A stretch of 64,000 nucleotides of DNA from Cervus elaphus. Taxonomy: Eukaryota > Chordata > Mammalia > Artiodactyla > Cervidae. The notes below the pieces were generated by a model. It was not told where the DNA came from and searched no databases. It worked only from the letters and a program-made list of their open reading frames with translations. The translations under genes were made by a program, and so were the position numbers. The stretch spans positions 27,503,001 to 27,567,000 of the forward strand of contig NC_057847.1 of the NCBI RefSeq assembly GCF_910594005.1, written 5' to 3'. The first letter of the stretch is position 1, and each line of letters opens with the position of its first letter. Shown here one piece after another: positions 33,662 through 46,385 of this stretch.

Positions 33662-36600
33662 GGTGTACTGCAAACAGTTTTATTTCCAGTTTATTACTTA
33701 ATATTTTGAGAACCTTTCTATAATATTTTGAAATTCTTTGAAAATGTAATTTTCAGCAGTTGTATAATATCCTTATGCTAGTCCACATTCAACCATTTCT
33801 CTACTCTTGGACATGGGGGTTATTTCCTTCTTTAATACAAAAAGAAAATTTTAGCTGCCATCTCCAGACACAGAAGGGTGAGGCTTGGAAAGCAATGAGG
33901 TACCCATTTCTTGAAATATTCCATCACAGGGATGAAAGAGATAAGACACAGCCTGGGGGTGGGTGGTTGCTAGACTTTTTGTATTTCAGACCCTTTCTCA
34001 ACTCCTCAAGATGCACATAATAGGGTATAAAAGAGAAGCAGATGTGGTCAGGAAGAACTGCTGTGCCCTTCTCTGCTCCATCTTCCCATTCTGCTGCCTG
34101 AGACCACAGGCTGTGCAACATTCCTACTCTGGATATCCCCAAGGTCAGTACCCCACACAACACCCCACCCAAGGCCATACCATCTCTCTCACTATCTCCT
34201 GTCAAGGAGAATAGCCTGAATCACTCTTTATAGGCTTTAAAATTACCGGAAGACAGCAACACCTCTGGCTGTTATCAATGGGGCCATATATGATCATTGG
34301 TGTGAGCGACCTAAGCCTGGGCCAGTGCGGCAAGGATGGAGAGAGCCTAAGTTACCAAGAGCCGATGACAGCCTTCCCGTGATGCTCCTCTGCTGCCTCT
34401 TGCGGCTTTGAAGCCTATCTGTGGCTCCCTGGCCTGCCGCAGGGACAGGCAGGCGCAGGTATCTTCACCGTGACTGCTCAGCAAACACCACCAGGGTCAC
34501 GTAGGTGATCTGGGTAACGCAAGGATTGAGAAGTGTCAGTTCCCCAGGGTTATGTGCAAGGGGTCACAGACATGGGAGTGGTGTTGGGGGACAGGACAGA
34601 CACCTGCCTTATCAGCGAAGGGTCTGATGTCAGCCTTTGCTATATATAGTTATGCTTCAAGGGATGTGATTTGAGCTAAGACTAAATGAGTCTAAATTTA
34701 CTTCCCATGGAATCATGGAAGTATTCATACTCTTCAACAGGGTCAATATGCCAAGCCTATGGTTCAAAACCAAGTATTTTAAGATGCAACAAAAAAAAAA
34801 AAAAGATGCAACCAACTTGCAAGAAGACCACTCAATCACAGACACACACACACAAATAGCCTTTAGCAACATCACCAGTTTATTCTCAATTACATAGACC
34901 TTATTAGCTCATCCCTTCAGTATCTTGTTTTTTTAAGTGGGTTTAGGGAACACATATTGAAAGGTCAAATAATTTCTGTAAATCTTAGTGATATAATATT
35001 GCTAACACCAAGCACAAAACAGCCCAGTAAGAAAAGTTGCAAGAATTTGCATTGTCTCGTTTTTTTAAAAATGGAGTTCTAATTACTTGCTGGCTGTATG
35101 GAATTGGGAAGGTCACAAAATTTGCAAGGGTCAGCAGCCCTAAAGGTCATTTTCTGGCCTATGAGGGACTGTGTCTACCAGGAACACACTCACATGTCCA
35201 CCACCAGCTCACTAGGGGCAGACCAAAGGCTGGAGCCAGGGATCTGAGCAGAGGAGTCTTTTTTTATCTCAGCTCTGCCAAGGACTGCCCCCAAAGCATG
35301 TCTCTTAATTACTCCAGGTCTTAATTTCTTCATGTATAAGTTCTTATTTGGGTCCATGAATCTGGCCACCAGGAGGAATCTTGAGAAGTCCTTTCTAGTA
35401 ATAGCTGCCCCTTCCCACCCCCAGTTACTATCAAAGGAATCCTCTTTAGTTTATTAAATTAATAAAATAACCTTCTTAATATTATTTTACCTTTGGATTA
35501 GGGACAAGTCTCATTCTGTTCATCACAAGCTTCTTAAAATTTTATTTATTCTAAGTCCTCAAACAGAGCAAAGTATACCCAAACTTGGTAAAGGAAAAGT
35601 TTGAGAAAGTGTTAAATATCCCACTTACATTCTCAATTGCAATGCTTGTAAGATGGAGGACATTGTATGAGGCAACCTGCTGATTCATAGAGCTAGGAAG
35701 ACTATTTCCCTAGTCTCCAAGGCTCCAAGAACTTACAACATAGAGGAGAAACAATAACTAAAATAGATATTAAGAGAGAAAGGAAAAGGATGCATAAGTT
35801 ACACACAAAATATAAGCAGCTACAGTAGACACATCTGGGACATCCTTCCAGTACACAGTGACCCAGCTTTTTCTGAGAAGGGCCTCCTCCCCCAGAAACC
35901 TCATCCACAGCCATGTTCACACACCATCACTCACCCACTATCTCGGCCATGGCTGATTGGACCAGCTGTCCATGGCTGGTGGACATGTGACCCAGCTGAA
36001 CCAAATTCTCTGTCCTGGGGAGTTGAAATCGTGATTCAGAGCACCTGTAAACTCAGACATTTTAGGGTAACTATACCTCAGAAGAGGAAGGAGGACAAAA
36101 GAGAGCAGAGAGGAGCAGCCCGAGACCCTATGTGCTCCCAGCCGCAGAGATTGAGAAGACAGCTGGCTGCCTTGGTTGCTAATAGCTTTGCCCTTTCTGG
36201 TCCCCGGCCCCCCATAGGGCCCCAGTGAAACTCCTATCTTCCTGAAACATGCTTATTTCCTATCAAACTTTCCTCTTTCTCCTTGAGCTGGCTGCTGTTG
36301 CTTACGTTCAAAGCCACCTTGACTAGACCTTGATCACTAACACACCCCTCCTCATATAAAAGAGATACAGATAATCCATAACTGCCAAAAGTCCAAGAGC
36401 CATTTCGGCCCTGCAGGACATTATGAAATGAGTATGTTTAAACTTCTGAAATTCATAACACCTTGAATCAAAATACAAGCACACAGCAATGCAAACCTGT
36501 TTGGCAGAGTCCAGCAAAGCCTGTCCATTTCCTTTGTCCTGCTCTGGGCTCTGCTCTCCTCTGCTTTCTGGCCCTCACAGGATGAGGCCCTTCCCTGCCC

Positions 36601-38137
36601 CTCCTACCCATCTGACCCACAGGCCCACAGTTGCCACCATTATGACCAGCCGAGGACCTCACGTGTTGGGAGGTACCTCAAAAGGCCCTTTCTGAAAGTA
36701 TCAAGCGGAACAGATAGCTGCCTGAAAAAATGGTGGAGGAGGCAAGGAAAACCACTAGATTCCTTTTAGAAAAAGTTTACCATCACACCTCAGATAATTT
36801 ATGAAACAAATAATGCCTAAAAGATATGCAAAAGAAGAGCCTTGTGGCTGACTTCCTGGCCAGTGAGGGTTTCCAGTGTGGTTCAAAACTTTGATTGAAG
36901 AGCCAAGTACAAAGGAACCTGAAGAAGGATCCATAGGAACAAAAACCATTGCAGGAAGGAAGACTATTTCAGAGAGCCTGAATGTTCATTTGACCCTGGA
37001 GAACGTGCAGCACTGGGTGGGGGTGGCAGGAACACTGGCCTTGTGGTTACAAAGCCTGGTAGGCCCCATATCCCAAGAAAGAGAGTCCACCAATTGCATT
37101 AAGAGAGATTTTGTTTAACCCAAGCTTTCCTCATGGCAAAATAGTCCTTTCCTCTTCCTCTTGGCAGCTCCCTGACGAGTAATATTAGGTTATAAACACT
37201 CACGTACACACTCTTTCACACACACACACAGCATCGCATATTCTACCACATGTTCCCAGAGTTCCCCTCATCACTACTCAATATGTACATCTTAAGTAGT
37301 TTATGGGCCTATTAAATACCACAGAGACCGAGGGTCATGTCTGGGACCTTAGAGACATGTCCATGAGGAACAGCTTCCAGTTTACTTGGACTTGGTCATG
37401 GAGATGACTTTTCAATCACAAAACGAGGTGACCTGAATGGACCTCAGGGAGCCCCCTTCCAATACAGCTCCTTCAATTTCCAGATGATACAAAGGCTGGG
37501 TGTGGTTACAAAAAAAAATGACCTTAGTCCAAAGACCCCCTAGACTTGGCCAGGCTATTCTTTGCTTCCCAAGCTACTAGGACAGGCCAACCTGGCCCCA
37601 CTCCCAGGCCTCGCATGTGAGTTTTTGCCAACAGGCCTCATAAATGTCCTGCAGAGAGGTTGCCAAGCTCAGGCCCCACCCTAGCTCGTTATCTGCCTGC
37701 GGGTTCTCCCATGACTTTCTGGCTGGCCCCGCTGCCACCTCTCTTCGTGGGCCAACTGTACCAGCTTGGCTGCAGTGTGTTCGGTCACAGGTCCTGCCTT
37801 TGTTTGGTTGACAAGCACAGTTAAGTTCCGGGTCCCACTGCTGCCACATAGACATCCCTGCCCCGACTCTGTGAAGCGTGCACTACCTTGACACGTAGTC
37901 ACCCAGGGCCTAGGGTGACCCAGGCCTGAGGCTTGGGCACAAGGGAGAGGGGGAGGCTGAGTCCAGAATCACAGCGCCAGGCTTCTCTTTCCAGAATCAC
38001 CCTCTGCGTTTTCCTGCCAGTTGGCTCTTTTAAATTATTCTCTTGTGCCTCCATTATTACAGTTCTCCCATATCCTGAAAAGCTTCTTTCCTGGGAAACA
38101 CTTGAACCAGCCAGTAAAATTACTGACTAGCTTAAGA
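33662..38137. other. Long stretch with no gene and no clear repeat
   Basis: The sparsest part of the window. I see poly(A) near 34791-34804, CA tracts near 34842-34853 and 37219-37230, and a GC-richer stretch at about 37560-37900 with random frames. About 35940-36040 may be a decayed DNA transposon or LTR that I cannot name. No splice-bounded exon could be argued. Confidence 0.55.
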
Positions 38138-38325
38138 AATCTAGGTCAATGTTTCTAAGAGAGGTCTGAGGCAGACACGCTGGGTGCTTGTTAAAAATGA
38201 AGGCTTGGGGCCCCAGCCTAGGCTTTCTGACTTAGAATCTCTCAGGGTAGGAGCTGGAAATCAGGTTGCTTAACTATCTCCCCTGGTGAATGTGATGTGC
38301 ACTTAAGTGGTAAGACCCACTTGAC
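38138..38325 (+). mobile_element. MER5A-like hAT-Charlie DNA transposon
   Basis: GGTGCTTGTTAAAAATGAAGG, then GGGCCCCAGCCTAGGCTTTC (written here without its first base pair context), then TGAATGTGATGTGCACTTAA follow the MER5A order. It is a non-autonomous remnant with no transposase. Confidence 0.7.
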
Positions 38326-39598
38326 CCACTGGGTCTGACTCGTTACCTCTAGCAGTATTGGGTCACTTCCTTCCCTAAGTTCTCCAGGTCTTTTCTTTCC
38401 ACAGGTCTTTTCTGTGGGGGAAAAAAAAAAGTATAAAGAACTTTTAAAATGTCAAATAATAACTAAGATTATCATTTCTTGGAGGCAGATATCTATTTCT
38501 CTCTCGGACTTCACCTTATCAAGCCCCTATGGTCAGATAATTGCCCACGGAGGATACCTTAACCACCTTCCATCCCTTGTTCCACATAGAACATTCATCC
38601 CCACTCCCAATCCCGTGAGATCCATTTCAAAGTTTAATGGCTATTTGGGGGCACAAATCTACGGTATTTCTTTTTTGTGTAGCAAAGTTGCCTGGAGCCA
38701 CTGACTTCTATTCTACCTGTTTAGAAAACAATATAATATGACAATTCTGGGAACTCATTTCACCTTTATTTTTTAAAAAAGCCCACAGAAATACAGAAGG
38801 CACCACTCCTTACTGCTGGCTAAAATACCAAGATAACTAAATGAGATCTTATTCTTGTGCCCAAGATGTCTCTTTGTCGATTGTCAGAGAGGTGACAATA
38901 GGAGATCTGCGGCCTTCTTACAACCAGGAGCAAAAAGCTGACAGTGCATCTACATGTATTTTGTGTTTGCATTTTGCTTCTAAAGAATCCAAAGCACTTC
39001 TGTGTGTGCTTTGTCATGGAGGAAGACAGTTATCCACCCTATTTCATAAATAATCCTTCTGTGGCCAAACGAATGTGTGATTTGTCCAAGGTAGAGCACT
39101 TAAGTAAAAGCAGAATTCTAGTAATTAATTAAGGTGACTGATCCTTGGGTCAGGTAACTGAGCTACACTCTTCACATGAAATTATCTTTTGGAGTAATCA
39201 TGACATCTTAATCTTGCTGGCATTCAGCCAGCAAATAAAGCTGAACCACAGGAAACTCCATTTCTGTACCCTTTCCCTCACCGTTCATGCCATGTTTTCT
39301 GACATTAGGGATCTCACTTCTTCATTTTATTCATCAGAGGAAAAAATAATATTAATTAATATCAGAATGTTAAGGAGTTAAGATATTATTTTTCTCCTAG
39401 AGATCTGGACTATGAAAGAGAAGCTTGGAAGAGAATTGCTTTACCCAAAGAAATGGCTGGCTAATGGTGAAATTTTAGGAATCAGTGGGTCAGAAACTTC
39501 CTACTATTCCTTTAGAAGTATACTTATTCTGCCCAAGCAGAATGGCAAAGCCTGTCTACAAGATGCAATATATTAGAATGAAGAAACTGTCAAACACA
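38326..39598. other. No gene seen
   Basis: Short random frames only. No family recognised. Confidence 0.55.
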
Positions 39599-39614
39599 AT
39601 ATGAATTTAAGCAG

Positions 39615-39790
39615 GGCTTCCCTGGTGGTTCAGTGGCTAAGACTCTGTGCTCCCAATGGAGGGGGCCTGGGTTCCATTGCTGGTCAGGGAACTAGAGCCT
39701 ACATACAACTAAGAGTTTGTATCCCTCAACTAAAGATCCCAAGTGCTGCAGCTAACATCTAGTGCAGCCAAATATATATATTTTTTAAAC
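39615..39790 (+). mobile_element. CHR-type SINE with exact 16-bp TSD
   Basis: Head GGCTTCCCTGGTGGTTCAG, body GCTGGTCAGGGAACTAGAGC, A/T-rich tail. ATATGAATTTAAGCAG at 39599-39614 and 39791-39806 is exact. Confidence 0.92.
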
Positions 39791-40725
39791 ATATGAATTT
39801 AAGCAGTCAAACTCTGTTCCAAAGCACACCTTAAGAAGGTGATGTTGGAGATCTAGAATTACAACATTAAATAAATTTGTAAACCTGGAGACTTCGACCA
39901 TGGCCCTAGATGAAAAACAAAAACTGGACTTATTTCCCCACCCAAAACAACTACAAAGCCAGACAAAATATATGAAGATAGTTTTCAACACAATGGACAT
40001 CAGACAATGAAAGGCAGTGAGCCCTGAAAGACAAGACATGAATGAGCTGAGCCCTAAGACTGCTCCAGCTTTTTGCATTGAGAGAATTTCCAGCACACAG
40101 CACAAGAAGGGGGAACCCAGATGGAGTCTGGTTGTCTCCCTGAAAAGAGGAAACAGGGAAGGGCGAGGTGGCTAGAATCCAGAGTGGAAAAGGAAGAGAT
40201 ATACAGAGAGAGGACTCCGAGATGGGGAGAGGATCCCCCTGAGTACTCAGCTGTGTATCATTCAGTGCCTGCCTGAGAGTAAACTGGCTGGGGGCGGAGA
40301 AGAGACTACCTGAAAGGACCAGAGAGGACAAGGAGCAGAGAGCTCACAACTGGCTGGGAATAATGCCTGTTCCCACCAGCAAGAGTGAAAAACCTTACAA
40401 TTCACAGGGCGTGAGGCGGACTACTCAGAAGGGTCTTAACTTGGTAGTCGGAAAAATTAACCCTAGACTAAACACTGCCTCAGTTTAACAAAGCTTACTC
40501 AGGAAGAAACAGATAACCTGAATAGCCTATTAAAGAAATTGGATTTGTAGTTTAAAACCTTTCCACACAGTCAACACCAGGTTCAAATGCCTTCATATGG
40601 GAATTTTACCAAATATTTAAAGAAGAAATAATATCAATGGTATACAAACTCTTGCAGAAAATTAAAGGAAAAATACTTTCCAAGATTCTATACAGCCAGT
40701 ATTAGTCTGATACCAAAACTCAAAG

Positions 40726-40729
<4 letters not shown>

Positions 40730-40773
<44 letters not shown>
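40730..40773. repeat. (AT)n microsatellite inside the L1M RT region
   Basis: About 22 uninterrupted AT units where L1 normally reads through the segment after its CCAAAACTCAAAGA-like stretch. A pure array of this length is expected to be polymorphic. Confidence 0.95.
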
Positions 40774-40778
<5 letters not shown>

Positions 40779-41890
40779 AAACAACAACTGTGGACCTGTA
40801 GTCTTTATACAAAGATGCAAGAATTCTCAACAAAATTTTAGCAAATTGATCCAACAATGTATGAGATGGATAATACATCCTGACTGAATAGGTTTTGTCC
40901 TAGGAAAGCAAACCTGGTTCCAGCATTCAAAAATCAGTCTGTGTAACTCACCGTATTAATAGACTAAGAAAGGAAAACCATGTGACCATCTCAACAGATA
41001 CAGAAAAAACACTGATAAAATCCAGTTTCCGTTCCTGATAAATACTCTCAAAAACTAGGAAGCAGTGTGAAAGGGCATCTCAAAAAAACCAAAACAAACA
41101 AATAAAACCTACCACCATCATCACAGTTAACAGCAAAGACCAAGTGCTTTTCCTCTAAGATCAAGAAAAAAGCAAGGATGCCTGCTCTCTGACCATTTCA
41201 ATTTAACATCATATCAGAGGTTCTAGCTAATGCGATAAGGCAAGACAAAGAATTTAAACTTATCCATATTGGAAAAGAAGAAGTAAAACTTTATTTCCAG
41301 ATGACATGATCATCTATGTAGAAAATCCTGTGGACTCTACAAAAGAGCTATTAGAACTCCAAAAGTAAATTTCATAAGACTGTAGGATACAAAGCCAATA
41401 TACAAAAATCATTTGTACTTCCACACGTTAGCAAGAAAAACTGGAAACTGAAATTTTAAAAGCATTCAAATGCTTTTAAATTATATTATAAAATATCATT
41501 TATAATAGCATTAAAATTAACACTTAGAGATAAGTATAACAAAATTAGTGTAAGGTATTTATTTTTAAAAGTTATAAAATGTTGCTGAAAGTAATTATGA
41601 AAGACCAAAATAAATGGAAAGATAACATGTTCATGGATCAGAAGTCTCAAAATTATTAATATGCCAGTTTTCCCCAAACTGATCTACAGATTCAATGCTG
41701 GCATCCCCATCAGAGCACCAGCAAGCTTTCTTTTCTTTTTTCCTACTTACTTTCTTTTTTTTTTGGTAGAAAATCATAAGCTGATTCTAAAATTCATATG
41801 AAAATTCAAAGGGCCTAAAATAGTCAAAACAACTTTGAAAAAGAACAACATTGGGGGATTTACACTGCCTGAGTTTTTTAGACTTATGAT

Positions 41891-42200
41891 GAAAAGTGAA
41901 AGTGAAAATGAGATTTGCTCAGTCATGTCCAACTCGTTGTGACCCCATGGACTAGTCCACGGAATACTCCAGGCCAGAATAACAGAGTGGGTAGCCTTTC
42001 CCTTCTCCAGGGGATCTTCCCAACCCAGGGATCAAACCCAGGTCTCCCACATTGCAGGCAGATTCTTTACTAGCTGAGCCACAAGGGAAGCTCAAGAATA
42101 CTGGAGTGGGTAGTCTATCCCTTCTCCAGCAGACCCAGGAATCGAACCAGGGTCTCCTGCATTGCAGGTGGATTCTTTACTAACTGAGCTATCAGAGCAA
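41891..42200 (-). mobile_element. Bov-tA3-like SINE (duplicated head) nested in L1M
   Basis: Antisense tail ATTTGCTCAGTCATGTCC, then two antisense heads, ending near 42090 and 42195, joined by CAAGAATACTGGAGTGGGTAG-type sequence. ACTTATGAT at 41882-41890 and ACTTACGAT at 42201-42209 form a TSD with one mismatch. Confidence 0.88.
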
Positions 42201-42230
42201 ACTTACGATAAATCCATGCTAATAAAGACA

Positions 42231-42440
42231 CTGGGACAGCCCTGATGGCTCAGTGGTAAAGAACCTGCCTGCAGTGCTGATGTTCGATCCCTGGGTCAAC
42301 AAGATTCCCTGGAGAAGGAAATGGCTACCCACTCCAGTATTCTAGCTTTGAAAATCCCATGGACAGAGGAGCCTGGAAGACTATAGTCCATGGGTTTGCA
42401 AAAGAGTCAGACATGATTTAGAGACTAAAACAACAACAGT
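42231..42440 (+). mobile_element. Bov-tA SINE nested in L1M
   Basis: Head CAGCCCTGATGGCTCAGTGG, tail CAGACATGATTTAGAGAC with ACAACAACAG end. AATAAAGACA at 42221-42230 and AATCAAGACA at 42441-42450 are the probable TSD. Confidence 0.9.
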
Positions 42441-43608
42441 AATCAAGACATTATCAAGTCAATTAACGAAATAGTATAAGAATCCAGAAATAAACCCAAA
42501 CATATAGTTAACTGAAGCTTTAAAGGTAGAAAGGCAATTCTATAGAGAAAGGATAATTGGTGCAGGAACAATTGAATATTCATATAGGGGAAAAATAAAC
42601 ATTGAGCATATCTTACACCACATAAAAGGCTTAACTGAAAATGGATATAAATTTAAATATGAAACCTAAAACTATAAAACTTCCCAAAGAAAATATAAGA
42701 AACAATCTTTGTGACTTTGTGTTAGGCAAAAAGATTTTAGATATAACACCAAAAGCACAATGCAAAAAAGAAAAAATAAGTAATTTGGCCTTCATCAAAA
42801 TTAAGAATATCTTCTCTTCAAAAGACACAGACAAGAAAATGAAAAGACAAGCTGAATACCAGTGAGAAATATTTTCAAATTATAAGTCTGATAAAGGACT
42901 TGTATTCAGAACATATTTTTTAAAAAACACCTGTCTTTACTCAATGATAGGAAAACGAACAACTCTACTTATTTATTTATTTTTAATTATTAATTTTAAT
43001 TGGAGGCTAATTACTTTACAATATTGTAGTGGTTTTTGCCAAACATCGACATGAATCAGCCACAGACACATATGTGTTCCCCACCAGAACCCCCCTCCCA
43101 TCTCCCTCCCCATCCCATCCCCCAGGGTCAGCCCAGTGCACCAGCCCTGAGCACCCTGTCTCATGCATCGAACCTGAACTGGCAATCCGCTTCACATATG
43201 ATAATATACATGTTTCAACGCTACCCTCTCAAATCATCCCACCCTCGCCTTCTCCCACAGAGTCCAAAAGACCATTCTTTACATCTGTATCTCTTTTGCT
43301 GTCTCGCATATAGGGTCATCGTTACCATCTTTCTCAATTCCATATATATGCATTAGTATACTGTATTGGTGTTTTTCTTTCTGACTTACTTCACTCTGTA
43401 CAATAGGCTCCAGTATCATCCACCTCATTAGAACTGATTCAAATGCATTCTTTTTAATACCTGAGTAATATTCCATTGTGTGTATGTATCACAGCTTTCT
43501 TATCCATTCCTCTGCTGCTGGACATCTAGGTTACTTCCATGTCCTGGATATTGTAAACAGTGCTGTGATGAACAATGAGGTACATATGTCTCTTTCAATT
43601 CTGGTTTC

Positions 43609-44574
43609 CTAGGTGTGTATGCCCAGAAGTGGGATTGCTGGGTCGCATGGCAGTTCTATTTCCAGTTTTGTAAGGAATCTCCACACTGTTCTCCATAGTG
43701 GCTGTACTAGTTTGCATTCCCACCAACAGTGTAAGAGGGTTCCCTTTTCTCTGCACCCTCTCCAGCATTCATTGTTTGTAGACTTTTTGATAGCAGCCAT
43801 TCTGACCAGCATGAGATGGTACCTCATTGTGGTTTTGGTTTGCATTTCTCTGATCACAAGTGATGTTTAGCATCTTTTCATGTGTTTGTTAGCCATCTGT
43901 ATGTCTTCTTTGGAGAAATGTCTGTTTAGTTCTTTGGCCCGTTTTTTGATTGGGTCATTTACTTTTCTGGAATTGAGCTGCATAAGCTGCTTGTATATTT
44001 TTGAGATTACTTCTTTGTCAGTTGCTTCATTTGCTATTATTTTCTCCCCTTCTGAAGGCTGTCTTTTTACCTTGCTTATAGTTTCCTTCATTGTGCAAAA
44101 GCTTTTAAGCTTAATTAGATCCCATTTGTTTATTTTTGCTTTTATTTCCACTACTCTAGGAGGTGGGTCATAGAGGATCCTGCTGTGGTTTATGTCAGAG
44201 AGTGTTTTGCCTATGTTTTCCTCTAGGAGTTTTATAGTTTCTGGTCTTATATTTAGATCTTTAATCCATTTTGAGTTTATTTTTGTGTATGGTGTTTGAA
44301 AGTGTTCTAGTTTCATTCTTTTACAAGTGGTTAACCAGTTTTCCCAGCACCACTTATTAAAGAGATTGTCTTTTCTCCATTGTGTATTCTTGCCTACTTT
44401 GTCAAAGATAAGGTGTCCATAGGTGCATGGATTTACCTCTGGGCTTTCTATTTTGTTCCATTGATCTATATTTCTGTCTTTGTGCCAGTACCATACTGTC
44501 TGGATGACTGTAGCTTTGTAGTATAGTCTGAAGTCAGGCAGGTTGATTCTTCCAGTTCCATTCTTCTTTCTCAA
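43609..44574 (-). pseudogene. L1 ORF2 C-terminal domain with one in-frame stop
   Basis: Minus-strand frame starting [20 protein letters not shown] and reaching NKHMKRC, then TAA at 43867-43869, then the same frame continues with [19 protein letters not shown]. The family's cysteine-rich motif C-x3-C-x7-H-x4-C is intact ([18 protein letters not shown]). The frame ends [10 protein letters not shown] near 43609. In L1 this region is needed for retrotransposition and binds nucleic acid. Only a single nonsense codon breaks about 320 codons, but the protein lacks all upstream domains. Confidence 0.92.
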
Positions 44575-44624
44575 GATTGCTTTGGCTATTCAAGGTTTTT
44601 TTCATTTGCATACAAATTGTGAAA

Positions 44625-44914
44625 TTATTCTAGTTCTCTGAAAAATACCATTGGTAGCTTGATAGGGATTACATTGAATCTATAGATTGCTTTGGTTAGT
44701 ATACTCATTTTCACTATATTAATTTTCCTGATGCATGAACATAGTATATTTCTCCATCTATTTGTGTCATCTTTGATTTCTTTCATCAGTGTTTTATAGT
44801 TTTCTATATATAGGTCTTTTGTTTCTTTAGGTAGATTTATTCCTAAGTATTTTATTCTTTTCGTTGCAATGGTAAATGGGATTGTTTCCTTAATTTCTCT
44901 TTCTGTTTTCTCTA
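44625..44914 (-). pseudogene. L1 ORF2 remnant next to the 5' truncation
   Basis: Minus-strand [20 protein letters not shown] and [20 protein letters not shown], the same part of ORF2 as at 1784-2035. A frame break lies between 44575 and 44624. The open frame extends to 44939 only by reading host L1M sequence. Confidence 0.88.
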
Positions 44915-45092
44915 AACAACTCCATTTAAAAATGGTCAAGAGATTTGAACAAACTTCACCAAAGAAAGATGGCTTAAAAAAAATGAAGATTGCACAATAA
45001 TGTGCATATAATTAACAATACTGTTTTATACAGTTAAATATTTGTTAAGAGGGAGATCTCATCTTATGTGTTTTTTACTACAATAAAATTTT

Positions 45093-46385
45093 TTTCTTCA
45101 AAGTGCATGAGAACACACTCAATAAAAGTGATATTAAGCAAAAGCTCAAAATCCTTCAAGCCAGGCTTCAGCAGTATGTGAACTGAGAACTTCCAGATGT
45201 ACAAGCTGGATTTAGAAAAAGCAGAGGAACCAGAGACCAAATTGCCAATATTCATTGGGTCATAAAGAAAGAAAGGGAATTCCAGAAAAACATCTACTTC
45301 TGCTTCACTGACTATGCTAAAGCCTTTGTGGGGATCACAATAAACTGTGGAAAATTCTTTAAAAGATGAGAATATCAGACTATCTTACCTGTCTCCTGAC
45401 AAACCTATATGCAAGTCAAGAGGCAACAGTTAGAACCAGACATGCAACAATGGGCTGGTTTAAAATTGGGAAAGGAGTACATCAAGGCTGTATTTTGTCA
45501 CCCTGCTTATTTTATTTATATCCAGAGTACATCATGCAAAATGCTGGACTAGATGAATAACAAGCCAGAATCAAAATTGCCAGCAGAAATATCAACAACC
45601 TCAGATATGCAGATGATACTATTCTAATGGCAGAAAGCAAAGAAGAACTAAAGAGCCTCTGATGAGAGTGAAAGAGGAGAGTGAAAAAACCTGGCTTAAA
45701 ACTTCACATTCAAAAAACTAAGATCATGGCATCTAGTCCCATCACTTCATGGCAAATACAGGGGGTAAAAAGTGGAAACAGTGACAGATTTTATTTTCTT
45801 GGGCTCCAAAATCACTGTGAATGGTGAATGCAGCCATGAAATTAAAGAATGCTTGTTCCTTGGAAGAGAAGCTCTGACAAACCTAGACAATGTATTAAAA
45901 AGCAGAGACATCAGTTTGCGGACAAAGGTCGGCATAGTCAAAGCTATGATTGTTTCAGTCGTCATGCATAGATGTGAAAGTTGGACCACAGAGAAGGCTG
46001 AGCACCAAATAATTGATGCTTTCAAGTTGTGGTGTTAGAGAAGACTCTTGAGAGTCCCCTGGACTGCAAGGAGATCAAACTACTCAATACTAAAGGAAAT
46101 CAACCCTGAATATTCATTAGAAAGACTGATGCTGAAGCTCCAATACTTTGGCCACCTGATGTGAACCATCAACTCACTGGAAAAGACCCTTTTGCTGAGA
46201 AAGACTGAGGGCAGGAGGAGAAAGGGGTGACAGAAGATGAGATGGTAGGATGACATCACTGATTCAATTGGTATGAATGTGAGCAAATTCCCAGAGGCAG
46301 TGAAGGACAGGGAAGCCTGACGTGCTGTTGTCCATAGGGTCCCAAAGATTCGGACCTTACTTAGGGACTAAACAACAGCAACAAA
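45093..46385 (+). mobile_element. BovB (RTE) LINE nested in the L1M, RT part to 3' end
   Basis: Starts within the RT region (AAAGTGATATTAAGCAAAAGC), includes the catalytic YADD at 45606-45617 and the usual end RTL-type tail, finishing with GACTAAACAACAGCAACAAAG. Frames are broken by several indels and stops (for example in the ACTATGCTAAAGCCTTTG region near 45310, and a stop near 45557). It is older and more decayed than the BovB at 28581. Boundaries are approximate; no clean TSD. Confidence 0.9.

Larger units (their letters stand above)
42966..44914 (-). mobile_element. L1_BT-like LINE nested antisense in the old L1M, 8-bp TSD
   Basis: From left to right on plus: degenerate poly(T) tail, 3' UTR (TAATTGGAGG-type start near 43000 to about 43370), then ORF2 in antisense up to the truncation at 44914. 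AACAACTC at 42958-42965 and 44915-44922 flanks it. The old L1M reads on across it. It shares the segment 44159-44640 with bases 1-480 of the window, and its head-equivalent at 44602-44645 shows the unexpanded form of the array. Confidence 0.94.
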
